This document shows, piece by piece, positions 8,367 to 17,925 of a DNA stretch of 64,000 nt. Position numbers and translations under genes: made by a program. This stretch comes from Brevundimonas sp. Its GTDB lineage: Bacteria; Pseudomonadota; Alphaproteobacteria; Caulobacterales; Caulobacteraceae. Positions within the stretch are counted from its first letter, which is position 1. Every line of letters starts with the position of its first letter. The DNA is taken from positions 1 through 64,000 of the forward strand of contig NZ_JAEMRO010000001.1 in NCBI RefSeq assembly GCF_016463295.1. Direction: 5' to 3'. The notes below the pieces were generated by a model. That model ran no database searches. It saw only the letters and a list, made by a program, of their open reading frames with translations, and had not been told where the DNA came from.

Positions 8367-9206
8367 TCACAGGCCTTCGGGACGTTGATCGTACAGCGCC
8401 GCCAGCACGGCGGGCAGTCGCTCCGGAAGGTCCTCGGCGATCAGGCCCGGCCCGAACCCGCGCGCCGCCTCGGCATGCATCCAAGCGGCGGCGCGGGCGG
8501 CGTCGAAACTGTCCATCCGCTGGGCCATCAGGCCGCCGATGATCCCGGCCAGCACATCGCCCGATCCCGCCGTGGCCAGCCAGGGCGTGCCGTTGTCGTT
8601 GACCGCCAGGCGTCCGTCGGGGGCCGCGATCAGCGTCTGTGGCCCCTTCAACAGAACGGTGCAGCCGACCTGTTTCGCCGCCTCTCGCGCCGCCGCCTCA
8701 CGGCCCTTGTCCAGCAGGCCGGGAAACAGTCGCTTAAACTCGCCCTCATGCGGGGTCAGCACGTCGTCGCGGTCCAGAACGTCGAACAGATCCTGGGGCC
8801 AGCCGTCGAAGACGGTCAGGGCGTCCGCATCGACGACCAGGGCCGCACCCGTCGCGGCCAGCGCCCGTACATTGGCCCTTGTCGCATCGGTGATGCCGGC
8901 CGCCGGTCCGATTACCACCGCATCCATGCCCTCGGTCGCCTCGATCAAGGCCTCGACCGATCCGAAAGGCGTCAGCATGACGGCCTCGATGGCCGGAGCG
9001 ATCACGGCGACGGCGTCGGGCGGGCACAGGATACGGACAACGCCGGCGCCGATCCGCAGACCGGCCCGCGACGCCAGTCTGGCGGCCCCGGTCTGATGGG
9101 CGCGCCCCGACACGACGCCCAGTCTGCCACGCTGGTGCTTGTGCGTCTCTGGTCCCGGCCAGGGCAGGGTTGCGCGCCAGTCGGGCAGGAGAGGTTGGCC
9201 GCTCAT
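8367..9206 (-). CDS. nnrD: ADP/ATP-dependent NAD(P)H-hydrate dehydratase
   Basis: A 279-residue ribokinase-like enzyme that returns damaged NAD(P)H hydrate to NAD(P)H. Motifs are KHQRGRLGVVSG near residue 22, LTPHEGEFKRLFP in the middle and ATAGSGDVLAGIIGG near residue 220, the catalytic/phosphate loop. Only the dehydratase domain is present; the epimerase (NnrE) domain that is fused in many bacteria is absent, so the epimerase is either elsewhere or missing. Start at 9206 gives the family's natural beginning. It is divergent from glnB with 117 bases between, which must hold both promoters. Confidence 0.92.
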   Translation of the reverse strand: MSGQPLLPDWRATLPWPGPETHKHQRGRLGVVSGRAHQTGAARLASRAGLRIGAGVVRILCPPDAVAVIAPAIEAVMLTPFGSVEALIEATEGMDAVVIGPAAGITDATRANVRALAATGAALVVDADALTVFDGWPQDLFDVLDRDDVLTPHEGEFKRLFPGLLDKGREAAAREAAKQVGCTVLLKGPQTLIAAPDGRLAVNDNGTPWLATAGSGDVLAGIIGGLMAQRMDSFDAARAAAWMHAEAARGFGPGLIAEDLPERLPAVLAALYDQRPEGL

Positions 9207-9249
9207 GCCTGTTCTCCGTTCACGGATGACGACAGATGCGAAAATACCC

Positions 9250-9265
9250 TTGCGTAATTGTGCAA
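9250..9265. promoter_or_regulatory. Inverted repeat in the nnrD-glnB divergent region
   Basis: A TTGC-N8-GCAA dyad in an AT-richer patch about 60 bases before the glnB start. It resembles an operator, and NtrC half-sites (GCAC/GTGC) are similar, but the match is partial. No clear sigma-54 -24/-12 element was found beside it. Confidence 0.3.
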
Positions 9266-9296
9266 TGCAATGTCCCTTTAGCTCCCGAGCGGATAG

Positions 9297-9662
<366 letters not shown>

Positions 9663-9739
9663 CCGTTCTAAATCCACCTGGCCACGCTTTCGGGCGGGGT
9701 CGTCTTTCTCCTCTCCGACAAGACCCAAGGACCTTTAAA

Positions 9740-11149
9740 ATGAGCGCCGCAGCCAAGATCCTCAAGGAGATCAAGGAGGGTGACGTCCAATACGTCGACC
9801 TCCGTTTCACCGACACCAAGGGGCGCATGCAGCACGTCACCTTCGACATCGACCTGGTCGACGAAGACTTCCTGGAAGAGGGGACCATGTTCGACGGCTC
9901 GTCCATCGCGGGCTGGAAGGCGATCAACGAGAGCGACATGTTGCTCAAGCCCGACCTGTCTTCGTCCTGGATCGACCCCTTCTATCAGCAGAAGACCCTA
10001 TTCCTGTTCTGCGACGTGCTGAACCCCGACACGGGCGAGCCCTATAACCGCGACAGCCGTTCGATGGCCAAGAAGGCCCTGGCCTATGTCCAGTCGGCGG
10101 GCGTCGGCGACACCGTCTTCTTCGGACCGGAAGCCGAGTTCTTCATCTTCGACGACGTGCGCTGGAGCACCCAGCCGCACGACACCGGCTACACCTATGA
10201 CTCCATCGAATTGCCGGCCAATACGGGGGCGGAGTATTCGGAAGGGAACATGGGCCATCGCCCGGGGCCCAAGGGCGGCTACTTCCCGGTCAACCCGACC
10301 GACAGCGCCCAGGACCTGCGCGGAGAGATGCTGGGCGTCATGCGCGACCTGGGCATGCAGCCCGAGAAGCATCACCACGAGGTGGCGCCGGCCCAGCACG
10401 AGCTGGGTCTGAAGTTCAGCGATCTGCTGACCATGGCCGACCGGCTGCAGCTCTATAAATACGTGATCCACAATGTCGCCGCCGCCTATGGCAAGTCGGC
10501 CACCTTCATGGCCAAGCCGACCTTTGGCGACAACGGCAGCGGCATGCATGTGCACCAGTCGATCTGGAAGGACGGCAAGCCGCTGTTCGCGGGCGACAAG
10601 TATGCCGGCCTGTCGGACATGTGTCTGTGGTACATCGGCGGCATCATCAAGCACGCCAAGGCCATCAACGCTTTCGCCAACTCGACGACCAACTCCTACA
10701 AGCGACTGGTCCCCGGCTATGAAGCCCCGGTGAAGCTGGCCTATTCGGCCCGCAACCGTTCGGCCTCGATCCGTATTCCGTGGGTCAATTCGCCCAAGGC
10801 CAAGCGTATCGAAGCCCGCTTTCCCGACCCGATGGGCAACCCCTATCTGACCTTCGTCGCCCTGCTGATGGCGGGCCTGGACGGGATCGAGAACCGCATC
10901 GATCCGGGCGCACCAGCCGACAAGAACCTGTACGACCTGCCGCCCGAAGAGCGCGGCAACATCCCCGAGGTTTGCGGCTCGCTGCGTGAAGCCCTCGAAA
11001 GCCTCGACAAGGACCGCGCCTTCCTCAAGAAGGGCGGCGTCATGGATGACGACTTCATCGACAGCTATATCGATCTGAAGATGGAAGAGGTGATGCGCCT
11101 GCAACTGCATCCGCACCCCGTCGAGTTCGACATGTACTACAGCTGCTGA
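9740..11149 (+). CDS. glnA: Glutamine synthetase, type I
   Basis: A 469-residue GSI enzyme joining ammonia to glutamate with ATP. Recognised segments are [15 protein letters not shown] at the start, [18 protein letters not shown], the metal site [23 protein letters not shown] and [19 protein letters not shown]. The adenylylation site is Tyr398 in [11 protein letters not shown]-like context, so activity should be shut down by GlnE when nitrogen is ample. ATG at 9740 follows an AAGGA site and matches family length; in-frame sequence upstream runs through glnB and is not part of the gene. A strong terminator follows. Confidence 0.98.
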   Translation: MSAAAKILKEIKEGDVQYVDLRFTDTKGRMQHVTFDIDLVDEDFLEEGTMFDGSSIAGWKAINESDMLLKPDLSSSWIDPFYQQKTLFLFCDVLNPDTGEPYNRDSRSMAKKALAYVQSAGVGDTVFFGPEAEFFIFDDVRWSTQPHDTGYTYDSIELPANTGAEYSEGNMGHRPGPKGGYFPVNPTDSAQDLRGEMLGVMRDLGMQPEKHHHEVAPAQHELGLKFSDLLTMADRLQLYKYVIHNVAAAYGKSATFMAKPTFGDNGSGMHVHQSIWKDGKPLFAGDKYAGLSDMCLWYIGGIIKHAKAINAFANSTTNSYKRLVPGYEAPVKLAYSARNRSASIRIPWVNSPKAKRIEARFPDPMGNPYLTFVALLMAGLDGIENRIDPGAPADKNLYDLPPEERGNIPEVCGSLREALESLDKDRAFLKKGGVMDDDFIDSYIDLKMEEVMRLQLHPHPVEFDMYYSC

Positions 11150-11174
11150 TCTCCCGATCAGCCCGACCAAAGAG

Positions 11175-11203
11175 CCCCGGACGGTCCGCCGTCCGGGGTT
11201 TTT
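11175..11203 (+). terminator. Rho-independent terminator of glnBA
   Basis: A perfect 10-bp GC stem (CCCCGGACGG / CCGTCCGGGG) with a 4-base loop, followed directly by five T. It stands 25 bases after the glnA stop. Confidence 0.93.
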
Positions 11204-11347
11204 CGCATCCGGACGACCTGTCGCGGGTCATGCCGTCACATTCCTGGGGCATCGGGTTAGCGAAGCGGGGCACCGCGTGATAAGAGCCGCCCCCAATCGT
11301 CGGACCCCGGTCCGGCCTACGATCTGTTGAGCCTAAGGAGTGCTTGA

Positions 11348-12553
11348 ATGAGCAAGGTGCTGGTTATCGGTGCGGGCGGCGTCAGTTCCGTCGCGGTCCA
11401 CAAGATGGCGATGAATACCGACATCTTCTCGCACATCACCCTGGCCAGCCGGACCAAGTCCAAATGCGACGCCATTGCCGAATCCGTGAAGGCGCGCTTT
11501 GGCGTCGATATCGATACCGCCGCGCTCGATGCCGATGACGTCGCGGCGACCACGGCCCTGATCAAGCAGGTTGAGCCGGCGCTGGTCGTCAACCTGGCCC
11601 TGCCGTACCAAGACCTGGCCATCATGGACGCCTGCCTGGCCGCCGGCGTGCACTACCTCGACACCGCCAACTACGAACCCCGTGACGAGGCCAAGTTCGA
11701 ATACAAGTGGCAGTGGGCCTATCAGGATCGCTTCAAGGAGGCCGGTCTGATGGCCCTGCTGGGCAGTGGGTTCGATCCCGGCGTGACCTCGGTGTTCGCC
11801 ACCTATACCAAGAAGCATCTGCTGGACCGGATCGACACGCTCGACATCCTGGACTGCAACGGCGGCGACACCGGCCTGCCGTTCGCGACCAATTTCAATC
11901 CCGAGATCAACCTGCGCGAAGTGACCGCCAACTCGCGTCACTGGGAAAACGGCCAGTGGGTCGAGGGCCCGGCCCTCAGCCACAAACAGACCTTCGACTT
12001 CGAGGGTGTGGGGCCGAAGAACATGTACCTCATGTATCATGAGGAACTGGAATCGCTGGCGAAATTCTATCCGGAGATCACACGCATCCGCTTCTGGATG
12101 ACCTTCGGCGACAGCTATCTGAAACACCTCGAGGTGCTGGAAAACATCGGCATGACCTCGATCGAGCCGATGCAGTTCCAGGGCCGCGAGATCATCCCGA
12201 TCGAATTCTTGAAGGCCCTGCTGCCCGAGCCGTCGTCGCTGGGGCCCATCACCAAGGGCAAGACCAACATCGGCACCATCGCCACGGGCGAAAAGGACGG
12301 CGTGCAGAAGACCTTCTATGTGAAGAACATCTGCGATCACCAGGAAGCCTATGCCGAAACCGGCAACCAGGCCGTCAGCTATACGACCGGCGTCCCGGCC
12401 ATGATCGGCGCGGCCCTGATGCTGACCGGGCAATGGAGGGGCGAAGGCGTGTTCAACATCGAGCAACTGGACCCCGATCCCTTCATGGACATGCTGAACA
12501 AGCATGGCCTGCCCTGGACGGTCGAGGAGCTGGACGCTCCTCTGCCGTTCTGA
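11348..12553 (+). CDS. Carboxy(nor)spermidine dehydrogenase
   Basis: A 401-residue saccharopine-dehydrogenase-fold enzyme. It starts with a Rossmann motif (VLVIGAGGVSSVAVHK) and has VNLALPYQD, GVHYLDTANYEPRD and GSGFDPGVTSVFA. It condenses putrescine (or diaminopropane) with aspartate semialdehyde and reduces the imine with NADPH to carboxyspermidine (or carboxynorspermidine). The decarboxylase gene follows 14 bases later, which settles the assignment over lysine-pathway saccharopine dehydrogenase. An AAGGAG site precedes the ATG. In alphaproteobacteria this pair is the usual replacement for SpeD/SpeE in spermidine synthesis. Confidence 0.92.
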   Translation: MSKVLVIGAGGVSSVAVHKMAMNTDIFSHITLASRTKSKCDAIAESVKARFGVDIDTAALDADDVAATTALIKQVEPALVVNLALPYQDLAIMDACLAAGVHYLDTANYEPRDEAKFEYKWQWAYQDRFKEAGLMALLGSGFDPGVTSVFATYTKKHLLDRIDTLDILDCNGGDTGLPFATNFNPEINLREVTANSRHWENGQWVEGPALSHKQTFDFEGVGPKNMYLMYHEELESLAKFYPEITRIRFWMTFGDSYLKHLEVLENIGMTSIEPMQFQGREIIPIEFLKALLPEPSSLGPITKGKTNIGTIATGEKDGVQKTFYVKNICDHQEAYAETGNQAVSYTTGVPAMIGAALMLTGQWRGEGVFNIEQLDPDPFMDMLNKHGLPWTVEELDAPLPF

Positions 12554-12567
12554 TGGCGGCCTGACGC

Positions 12568-13740
12568 ATGGAAACACGAGCCGGTGATCCGGGAGCCTTC
12601 GCCCGTTTTGACCTGAACCGCGTCGCCTCACCGGCCTTCGTGGTCGACGAGATGGCGGTGCGGCGCAATCTGGCGGTGCTGAAGGATGTGCGCGACCGGG
12701 CCGACGCTCGCGTCCTGCTGGCGCTCAAGGCCTTTTCCATGTGGTCGCTGGCCGATGTCGTGGGCGAGTACCTCGACGGCGTCTGCGCCTCCGGTCTTTG
12801 GGAGGCGCGGCTGGCGCGTCAGTTCTACAAGGGTGAACTGACCACCTATTCGCCGGCCTACACGGCGCAGGATCTGCCCGAGATCCTGCGGTTGTCGGAC
12901 CACGTCATCTTCAACAATCCGCAGCAGATCGCGCGCTTCGCCGGACTGATCGCGGCCGCCCGCGCCGAGGGCGAGGTATTCGAGATCGGCCTGCGCCTGA
13001 ACCCCGAACATTCGGAAGGGGAGGTGGCCAAGTATGACCCGGCCCAGCCCTGTTCGCGCCTGGGCTTTCCGGTGTCGCAGCTCAAGCCCGAGCATATGCA
13101 GGGCGTCGACGGCCTGCATATCCATGCCCTGTGCGAGCAGGATTTCGAGCCCCTGGCCCGCATATGGGCCGCGGTGGAGCCGAAGCTGGCCCCGCTGATG
13201 GGTGGGGTGAAGTGGTTGAACCTTGGCGGTGGTCACCACGTCACACGCGCTGATTACCAGACGGACCAGCTGATCGACTTCCTGCGCGACATCGCCCGGC
13301 GGCACGGCGTGCAGGTCTATCTGGAGCCCGGCGAGGCCGTGGCCCTGGATGCGGGCATCTTGATCGGAGAGGTGCTGGACACGTTCGACAACGGCATGCC
13401 CATCGCCATCACCGACCTGTCGGCGACATGCCATATGCCGGACGTGATCGAGGCTCCGTACCGCCCCGCCATGCTGCATGAACCGGAAACGGGTGTCACC
13501 GTCCGCCTGGGCGGGCCATCCTGCCTGGCGGGCGACACCATCGGCGACTACGTCTTCTCCGAACGCCCCGTGCCGGGTACGCGCATCGCCTTCCTGGATC
13601 AGGCCCACTATTCGATGGTGAAGACGACGACCTTTAACGGCGTTCCCCTGCCGGCCATCGCCCTGTGGAACAGCGACACCGATGTTTTGCGGATCGTGAA
13701 GACCTTCGACTGGACCACGTTCCGCGACCGGCTGTCCTGA
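12568..13740 (+). CDS. nspC: Carboxy(nor)spermidine decarboxylase
   Basis: A 390-residue PLP enzyme of the alanine-racemase fold (group IV decarboxylases). The PLP lysine is Lys54 in LALKAFSMW. Other motifs are LRLNPEHSEGEVAKYDP, GLHIHALCEQ, WLNLGGGHHVT (phosphate loop), YLEPGEAVAL and GPSCLAGD with the catalytic Cys of the second subunit. It removes the carboxyl group from carboxyspermidine to give spermidine. It is 14 bases behind the dehydrogenase and surely in the same operon. Confidence 0.94.
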   Translation: METRAGDPGAFARFDLNRVASPAFVVDEMAVRRNLAVLKDVRDRADARVLLALKAFSMWSLADVVGEYLDGVCASGLWEARLARQFYKGELTTYSPAYTAQDLPEILRLSDHVIFNNPQQIARFAGLIAAARAEGEVFEIGLRLNPEHSEGEVAKYDPAQPCSRLGFPVSQLKPEHMQGVDGLHIHALCEQDFEPLARIWAAVEPKLAPLMGGVKWLNLGGGHHVTRADYQTDQLIDFLRDIARRHGVQVYLEPGEAVALDAGILIGEVLDTFDNGMPIAITDLSATCHMPDVIEAPYRPAMLHEPETGVTVRLGGPSCLAGDTIGDYVFSERPVPGTRIAFLDQAHYSMVKTTTFNGVPLPAIALWNSDTDVLRIVKTFDWTTFRDRLS

Positions 13741-13768
13741 TCGTCGTCGATTGGGCGAGGCTGAGGCC

Positions 13769-14830
13769 ATGAGCCCTCAGGAACTCGACGTCATCGTGCG
13801 TGTCGCAGGCGCGACCCTGCTGCTGACTGCTGTCCCGATCACTGCGCACGGTGATCGTCGGTTGGCGGTGACCTTCCTGCCACTGGCCCTCTGCCTGACC
13901 GGCTTTCTGGCAGGCAATACGCCCGATCCTGCGCTGCGACTGTCAGGCGTGGCGGGCCATCTGGGCTATGTGCTGACCGGTTATGCCGCGGTTTTCCTAT
14001 GGTGGTTTTGTCTGGCAGTGTTCGATCGCAATTTCAGGCCACGGGGTCTGGTGCTCGCTGTCGGTCTGGCCTGGATCGTCATTGCCAGCGCGGATCGCGG
14101 CCTGTTCGGACCAGCTCCGCTCGATTGGGGCTTGTCGCGGCTGCTGGTCGGACTGGGCTTCGTCATGATGCTTTATCTGGCGTGGAGGCTTATCCGGGAC
14201 CGGCGTGGCGACCTGATCGACACACGGCGCAAGGCGCGCATCGCTGTGGTGCTGTTGCTGGGCGGACAGCTCCTGGCCGATCTGATCATCGACACGGTCA
14301 TGGGATTTGACTGGCAGCCCCAGACGTTCAGCCTTCTGCAGAATGCTGCCTTCCTGCTGTTTACGGGGTGGCTGATTTTCATTGCTCAGACAGGTGCGGT
14401 CAGGTCTGACCCGGCTGTCTCATCTTTGCCGCTCTCCATTCCATCGCTGTCGCCGGAAGACGTTCGACTGACCGAACGACTGCGTGTTCTCATCGAGAAG
14501 GAACGGGTTCATCTCGACCCCACTCTGACCTTCAATCGTTTCGTCGCCCTGATGGGAGGCTCGGATCGTGCGGTGCGTCGCCTGATCAATCACCGGCTTG
14601 GCCACGATCATTTCCGCAGCTTTCTGAACACCCACCGCCTGATCGAGGCACGTCGGCGACTGGCCGATCCGGCCCATAGACAGGACAAGCTGATCGCCAT
14701 CGCCATGGACAGCGGCTTTGCCTCCCTGGCGTCGTTCAACCGCGTGTTCCAGGACGCCGAAGGCCAGTCGCCCGGGGCCTGGCGAAAGGCCAGCATGTCG
14801 ACTTCTGAGACACGTTCCGCCGTCTTCTGA
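13769..14830 (+). CDS. AraC-type regulator with a seven-helix membrane domain
   Basis: A 353-residue protein with two parts. Residues about 8-204 hold seven predicted membrane helices (for example GYVLTGYAAVFLWWFCLAVF and AFLLFTGWLIFIAQTG). Residues about 225-345 form an AraC helix-turn-helix pair (TFNRFVALMGGSDRAVRRLI, then KLIAIAMDSGFASLASFNRVF and the QSPGAWR end). It would thus be a membrane-bound one-component regulator; the ligand is unknown. ATG at 13769 is preferred over TTG at 13751. Local GC is near 57-60%, below that of the neighbours. A CPBP protease gene follows 59 bases downstream on the same strand, a likely partner or target. Confidence 0.88.
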   Translation: MSPQELDVIVRVAGATLLLTAVPITAHGDRRLAVTFLPLALCLTGFLAGNTPDPALRLSGVAGHLGYVLTGYAAVFLWWFCLAVFDRNFRPRGLVLAVGLAWIVIASADRGLFGPAPLDWGLSRLLVGLGFVMMLYLAWRLIRDRRGDLIDTRRKARIAVVLLLGGQLLADLIIDTVMGFDWQPQTFSLLQNAAFLLFTGWLIFIAQTGAVRSDPAVSSLPLSIPSLSPEDVRLTERLRVLIEKERVHLDPTLTFNRFVALMGGSDRAVRRLINHRLGHDHFRSFLNTHRLIEARRRLADPAHRQDKLIAIAMDSGFASLASFNRVFQDAEGQSPGAWRKASMSTSETRSAVF

Positions 14831-14889
14831 GAAGCGCGATACGCCCCGTCCCCGTATCCGGTCTTCGTCACAGCAACGGAGATCATCGC

Positions 14890-15606
14890 GTGGACGGCAT
14901 CATCGGTATATCGGGCGTCATTGCCATTCTTCTGGTGATGGGTGGGGGTCTTGCTCTCCTGCGTCCTAGTCAGTTCGACGGGCGCTGGCTGCTGGTCGCG
15001 GCGCTGCTGGTTCTCGTCAACGATGCGATGCTGACGAATGTCTACGGCCTGCTACCGAATGTGTTCCGGGGCAGCGACTGGAACTGGCAGGGCAAGATTC
15101 TGGCCCTTATTGCCACACTGGCCATTGCCGCCTTGCCGGCGTTCGGTTGGAAGCGTTCGGGACTGACATGGCATCAGGCGGCGGGCAGTCTGAAAGCCAG
15201 TCTTCCCGTCATGCTGATCTACATGGGCTTCTTCGTCGGTCTGGCCTGGGCCTTTCCGTCCGCGCCGGCTTCGGCTGAAACCATCGCCTTCCAGCTGACC
15301 ATGCCGGGCTTCGAGGAAGAGCCCTACTATCGCGGGATCCTGCTGTTCGCGCTGGATCGTGCGTTTCTGGCCCGAAAGTCGTTTCTGGGCGTGGAGTGGG
15401 GATGGGGCGCGGTCCTGTCCTGCATCCTGTTCGGCCTGGCCCATGCCTTCGGCTATTCGGACGGGCAGTTCAGCTTCGATCCGCTGACCATGGCCCTGAC
15501 GGGCGTTCCGTCCCTGATCGGCGTCTGGCTGGTCCTGAAAACCCGCAGCGTGCTTTTGCCAGTCGTGCTGCACAACTTCGGCAACGCCATCACCCTGATC
15601 TTTTGA
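14890..15606 (+). CDS. CPBP family intramembrane glutamic endopeptidase
   Basis: A 238-residue membrane protein with about six to seven helices and the CPBP (Abi/Rce1-like) catalytic motifs: EEPYYRG with Glu143, Glu144 and Arg148, FGLAHAFGY with the first His, and LHNFGNAI with the last His/Asn pair. The family cleaves prenylated or small membrane proteins and includes bacteriocin self-immunity proteins. The start is GTG at 14890. Its position 59 bases after a membrane-bound AraC regulator suggests a signalling or self-protection pair, although no substrate peptide gene is visible nearby. It converges on tatC with only three bases between the stops. Confidence 0.88.
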   Translation: MDGIIGISGVIAILLVMGGGLALLRPSQFDGRWLLVAALLVLVNDAMLTNVYGLLPNVFRGSDWNWQGKILALIATLAIAALPAFGWKRSGLTWHQAAGSLKASLPVMLIYMGFFVGLAWAFPSAPASAETIAFQLTMPGFEEEPYYRGILLFALDRAFLARKSFLGVEWGWGAVLSCILFGLAHAFGYSDGQFSFDPLTMALTGVPSLIGVWLVLKTRSVLLPVVLHNFGNAITLIF

Positions 15607-15609
15607 GGA

Positions 15610-16503
15610 TCAGACCGTCAGCCCCTCGGCCTCATCCGCCTTCTTACGCCGCATCTCGATCAGGCGAACGCACCAGATCGAGATTTCGTAGAGCAGCACC
15701 AGAGGCGTCGCCAGCATCAGCTGGCTGATGGGGTCGGGCGGGGTGACGACGGCGGCGACCACGACGACGGCGACGATGGCATAGCGGCGGCCCTCGCTCA
15801 TCATTTTGGAACTGATAATGCCGGCCATGCCCAGCAGGGTCGTCACGACCGGCAACTGGAAGCACAGGCCGAAGGCCAGCATCAGCGAGGTCACCAGGCT
15901 GAGGTATTCGGAAATCTTGGTGTTCAGCTCGACCGTGATGCCCTCTGTCACGATCTGCTGGCTCAGCGAGAACCACATGACGAAGGGCAGCATGACGAAA
16001 TAGACCAGCGCCCCGCCAATCACGAACAGAACCGGCGCGATGAACAGGAAGGGCAGGAAGGCCCCCTTTTCATTGCGGTACAGGCCCGGGGCCACGAATT
16101 TGTAGAGCTGCCAGGCGAGGACTGGGAAGGCCAGCACCACGGCTCCGAACCCGGCCACCTTCATCTTGGTGAACAGCTGTTCCAAAGGCCCGGTGGCCTG
16201 GAGCACCAGGTCGGTCGGTGCTCCGGCGGGCAGGGGGTGCAGACCCAGGGTGACGGCGATCAGCTCGAACGGATTGGACCCGTGACCGCCCTCGGCCTGG
16301 GCTGTGGCGTGCAGGGCATAGGCCGCCTGAAACGGCTTGATCAGCCAGATCTGGATGTCGGCCGCAAAGAAGAAGCAGACGAAGAAGGCCAGGATGAAGG
16401 CCACCACGCAGACGATCAGTCGCCCGCGCAACTCGATCAGATGCTGCATCAGGGGCGCGCGCGACGCCTCGATCTCGGCCTCGTCGGCCTCGGCCCGGCT
16501 CAC
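15610..16503 (-). CDS. tatC: Sec-independent translocase subunit TatC
   Basis: A 297-residue six-helix core of the twin-arginine translocase, the subunit that reads the RR signal. Family marks are MQHLIELRGRLI at the first helix, the conserved FELIAVTLG-type periplasmic loop region, LAWQLYKFVAPGLYRNEK and the VTPPDPISQLMLATPL segment. A charged C-terminal tail (MRRKKADEAE) remains in the cytoplasm. It overlaps the end of tatB by four bases and is last in the operon tatA-tatB-tatC. The Tat substrate oligopeptidase at 1-788 is a plausible client. Confidence 0.97.
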   Translation of the reverse strand: MSRAEADEAEIEASRAPLMQHLIELRGRLIVCVVAFILAFFVCFFFAADIQIWLIKPFQAAYALHATAQAEGGHGSNPFELIAVTLGLHPLPAGAPTDLVLQATGPLEQLFTKMKVAGFGAVVLAFPVLAWQLYKFVAPGLYRNEKGAFLPFLFIAPVLFVIGGALVYFVMLPFVMWFSLSQQIVTEGITVELNTKISEYLSLVTSLMLAFGLCFQLPVVTTLLGMAGIISSKMMSEGRRYAIVAVVVVAAVVTPPDPISQLMLATPLVLLYEISIWCVRLIEMRRKKADEAEGLTV

Positions 16504-17048
16504 AGGTCTACCTTGCTGGCGCGGGGCGTGCGGGGTTTGGCTTGAGTAGTCTTGCCGACAGGCCTTTTCGCCTTCGGCTTGGCCACTGCCTTGGGCTTGA
16601 CCGGTGTCTTGCGAGCGCGCGGCTTGGCGGAGACGGGCTGTGGCGACGCTTCAAGCGCTGGTGTCGTCAGGGGCGCCATAACCGGCGGACTATCCGGCCA
16701 CTCACCCGGCGCCGCCAGCATCGCGGCGGGTTCGGGCGCGGGTTCCAGCGGCTTGTTCAAATCGGCGCGAATATCCTTGAAGGCCGCGTCGGCGTCAGCC
16801 CCGAGGGCGTGCATGGTGCCGCCGGTGCGCAGGGCCTCGACCTCCTTGCGCAGCTCGTCCAGCTCGGACTGACGGGCCATGTCCTCAAAGCTGTTGCGGA
16901 ATTCATTGGCCATGCCGCGCGCCTTGGCGACCAGCTTGCCCAGCTTGCGCAGAAGCAGCGGCAAACGCTCGGGCCCCACAACCAGCAGGGCCACGACCGC
17001 GATCACAAGATATTCGGCACCCCCGATACCGGGGCCCAGACCACCCAT
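16500..17048 (-). CDS. tatB: Sec-independent translocase subunit TatB
   Basis: A 182-residue TatB: a single N-terminal membrane helix (YLVIAVVALLVVGPERLP) ending in the conserved GPERLP motif, an amphipathic helix (LLLRKLGKLVAKARGMANEF), then an acidic region and a long Ala/Pro/Lys-rich tail with repeated KPKAKRP-type blocks. TatB joins TatC to form the signal-peptide receptor. It is 25 bases behind tatA and overlaps tatC by four bases. The basic low-complexity tail is variable among species. Confidence 0.96.
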   Translation of the reverse strand: MGGLGPGIGGAEYLVIAVVALLVVGPERLPLLLRKLGKLVAKARGMANEFRNSFEDMARQSELDELRKEVEALRTGGTMHALGADADAAFKDIRADLNKPLEPAPEPAAMLAAPGEWPDSPPVMAPLTTPALEASPQPVSAKPRARKTPVKPKAVAKPKAKRPVGKTTQAKPRTPRASKVDL

Positions 17049-17073
17049 CCGTCAGTTCCTCAGCCGGATGCGG

Positions 17074-17295
17074 CTATTGCTTCAGGTCTTCTTTTTCGGC
17101 GTCGGTGCGGGGCAGGGCACCCGCGCGTTGCTGGTCCGACGACTTGGTCTCATCGGTGTCTTTCAGACCATCGCGGAAGGCCTTCACACCCTTGGCGGCA
17201 TCGCCCATCATGGCGGACAGCTTGCCACGTCCGCCGAACAGCAGAAGGACCACGATGGCGACGATGGCCCAGTGCCAGATGCTGAATGAACCCAC
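17074..17295 (-). CDS. tatA: Sec-independent translocase subunit TatA
   Basis: A 73-residue TatA with one membrane helix ([19 protein letters not shown]), the FGGRGKL hinge, and an amphipathic helix with [16 protein letters not shown]. The tail is charged. TatA oligomers form the pore or membrane-thinning patch during export of folded proteins. It is the first gene of the tat operon and is divergent from rnhA with 104 bases between, where both promoters should lie. Confidence 0.96.
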   Translation of the reverse strand: MGSFSIWHWAIVAIVVLLLFGGRGKLSAMMGDAAKGVKAFRDGLKDTDETKSSDQQRAGALPRTDAEKEDLKQ

Positions 17296-17399
17296 GGAAC
17301 TCTCTCCTCGGTCGGGCGACGATGCGCCCCTTCTTAATCTTACGCCGCATATAGGCGCTTCAGTGGCGCGACGCCAAGCGAACCTGTTAGGACGCGCGA

Positions 17400-17840
17400 A
17401 TGAGTCACGTGATCATCCATACCGACGGTGCCTGCAAGGGCAATCCTGGGCCCGGCGGCTGGGGCGCGATCCTTCAGACCGGCGGGGGGCACGAAAAGGA
17501 GTTGTGGGGCGGCGAGGCTCTGACCACCAATAACCGCATGGAGCTGATGGGGGCCATCAGTGCCCTGGAGGCCCTGACCCGGCCTTGCCGCGTCGATCTG
17601 CATACCGACAGCCGCTATGTGATGGACGGCATCACCAAATGGATCGGCCCGTGGAAGGCCCGGGGCTGGAAAACCGCCGAGAAGAAGCCGGTCAAGAACG
17701 ACGATCTGTGGAAACGCCTTGATGCGGCGCGCGCCCGGCACGAGGTCAAATGGCACTGGGTCAAAGGGCACGCCGGGCACGAACTCAACGAACGGGCCGA
17801 CCAGCTGGCCAATCGCGGCATCGAGGATATGCGCGGCTGA
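17400..17840 (+). CDS. rnhA: Ribonuclease HI
   Basis: A 146-residue RNase HI that degrades the RNA strand of RNA-DNA hybrids. All four acidic metal ligands are present: Asp9 in [14 protein letters not shown], Glu48 in [10 protein letters not shown], Asp70 in HTDSRYV and Asp134 in ERADQLAN, along with the flexible-loop His124. The basic handle region ([19 protein letters not shown]) is intact. Length is normal and no extra domain is fused. Confidence 0.97.
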   Translation: MSHVIIHTDGACKGNPGPGGWGAILQTGGGHEKELWGGEALTTNNRMELMGAISALEALTRPCRVDLHTDSRYVMDGITKWIGPWKARGWKTAEKKPVKNDDLWKRLDAARARHEVKWHWVKGHAGHELNERADQLANRGIEDMRG

Positions 17841-17860
17841 CGGTACCCGGAAAAGTCAGA

Positions 17861-17890
17861 AGCCGCCGGCGGATTGCTCCACCGGCGGCT
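17861..17890. terminator. Possible hairpin terminator between rnhA and the glycine-zipper gene
   Basis: A 9-bp GC stem (AGCCGCCGG / CCGGCGGCT) with a 12-base loop in the gap between two convergent genes. No T-run follows on either strand, so it is only a candidate. Confidence 0.4.
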
Positions 17891-17925
17891 CCCGTCACGT
17901 CGTCGATCGACAGGGGGGCTGAAAA

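Noticed and set aside
9207-9240. GTTC-N3-GTTC pair near the nnrD start as a LexA-type box.
   Set aside because: Spacing of three bases does not fit the consensus.
9663-9739. Sigma-54 promoter (TGGC-N8-TTGC type) in the glnB-glnA gap.
   Set aside because: Only a poor TGGC match is present and the -12 element is missing.
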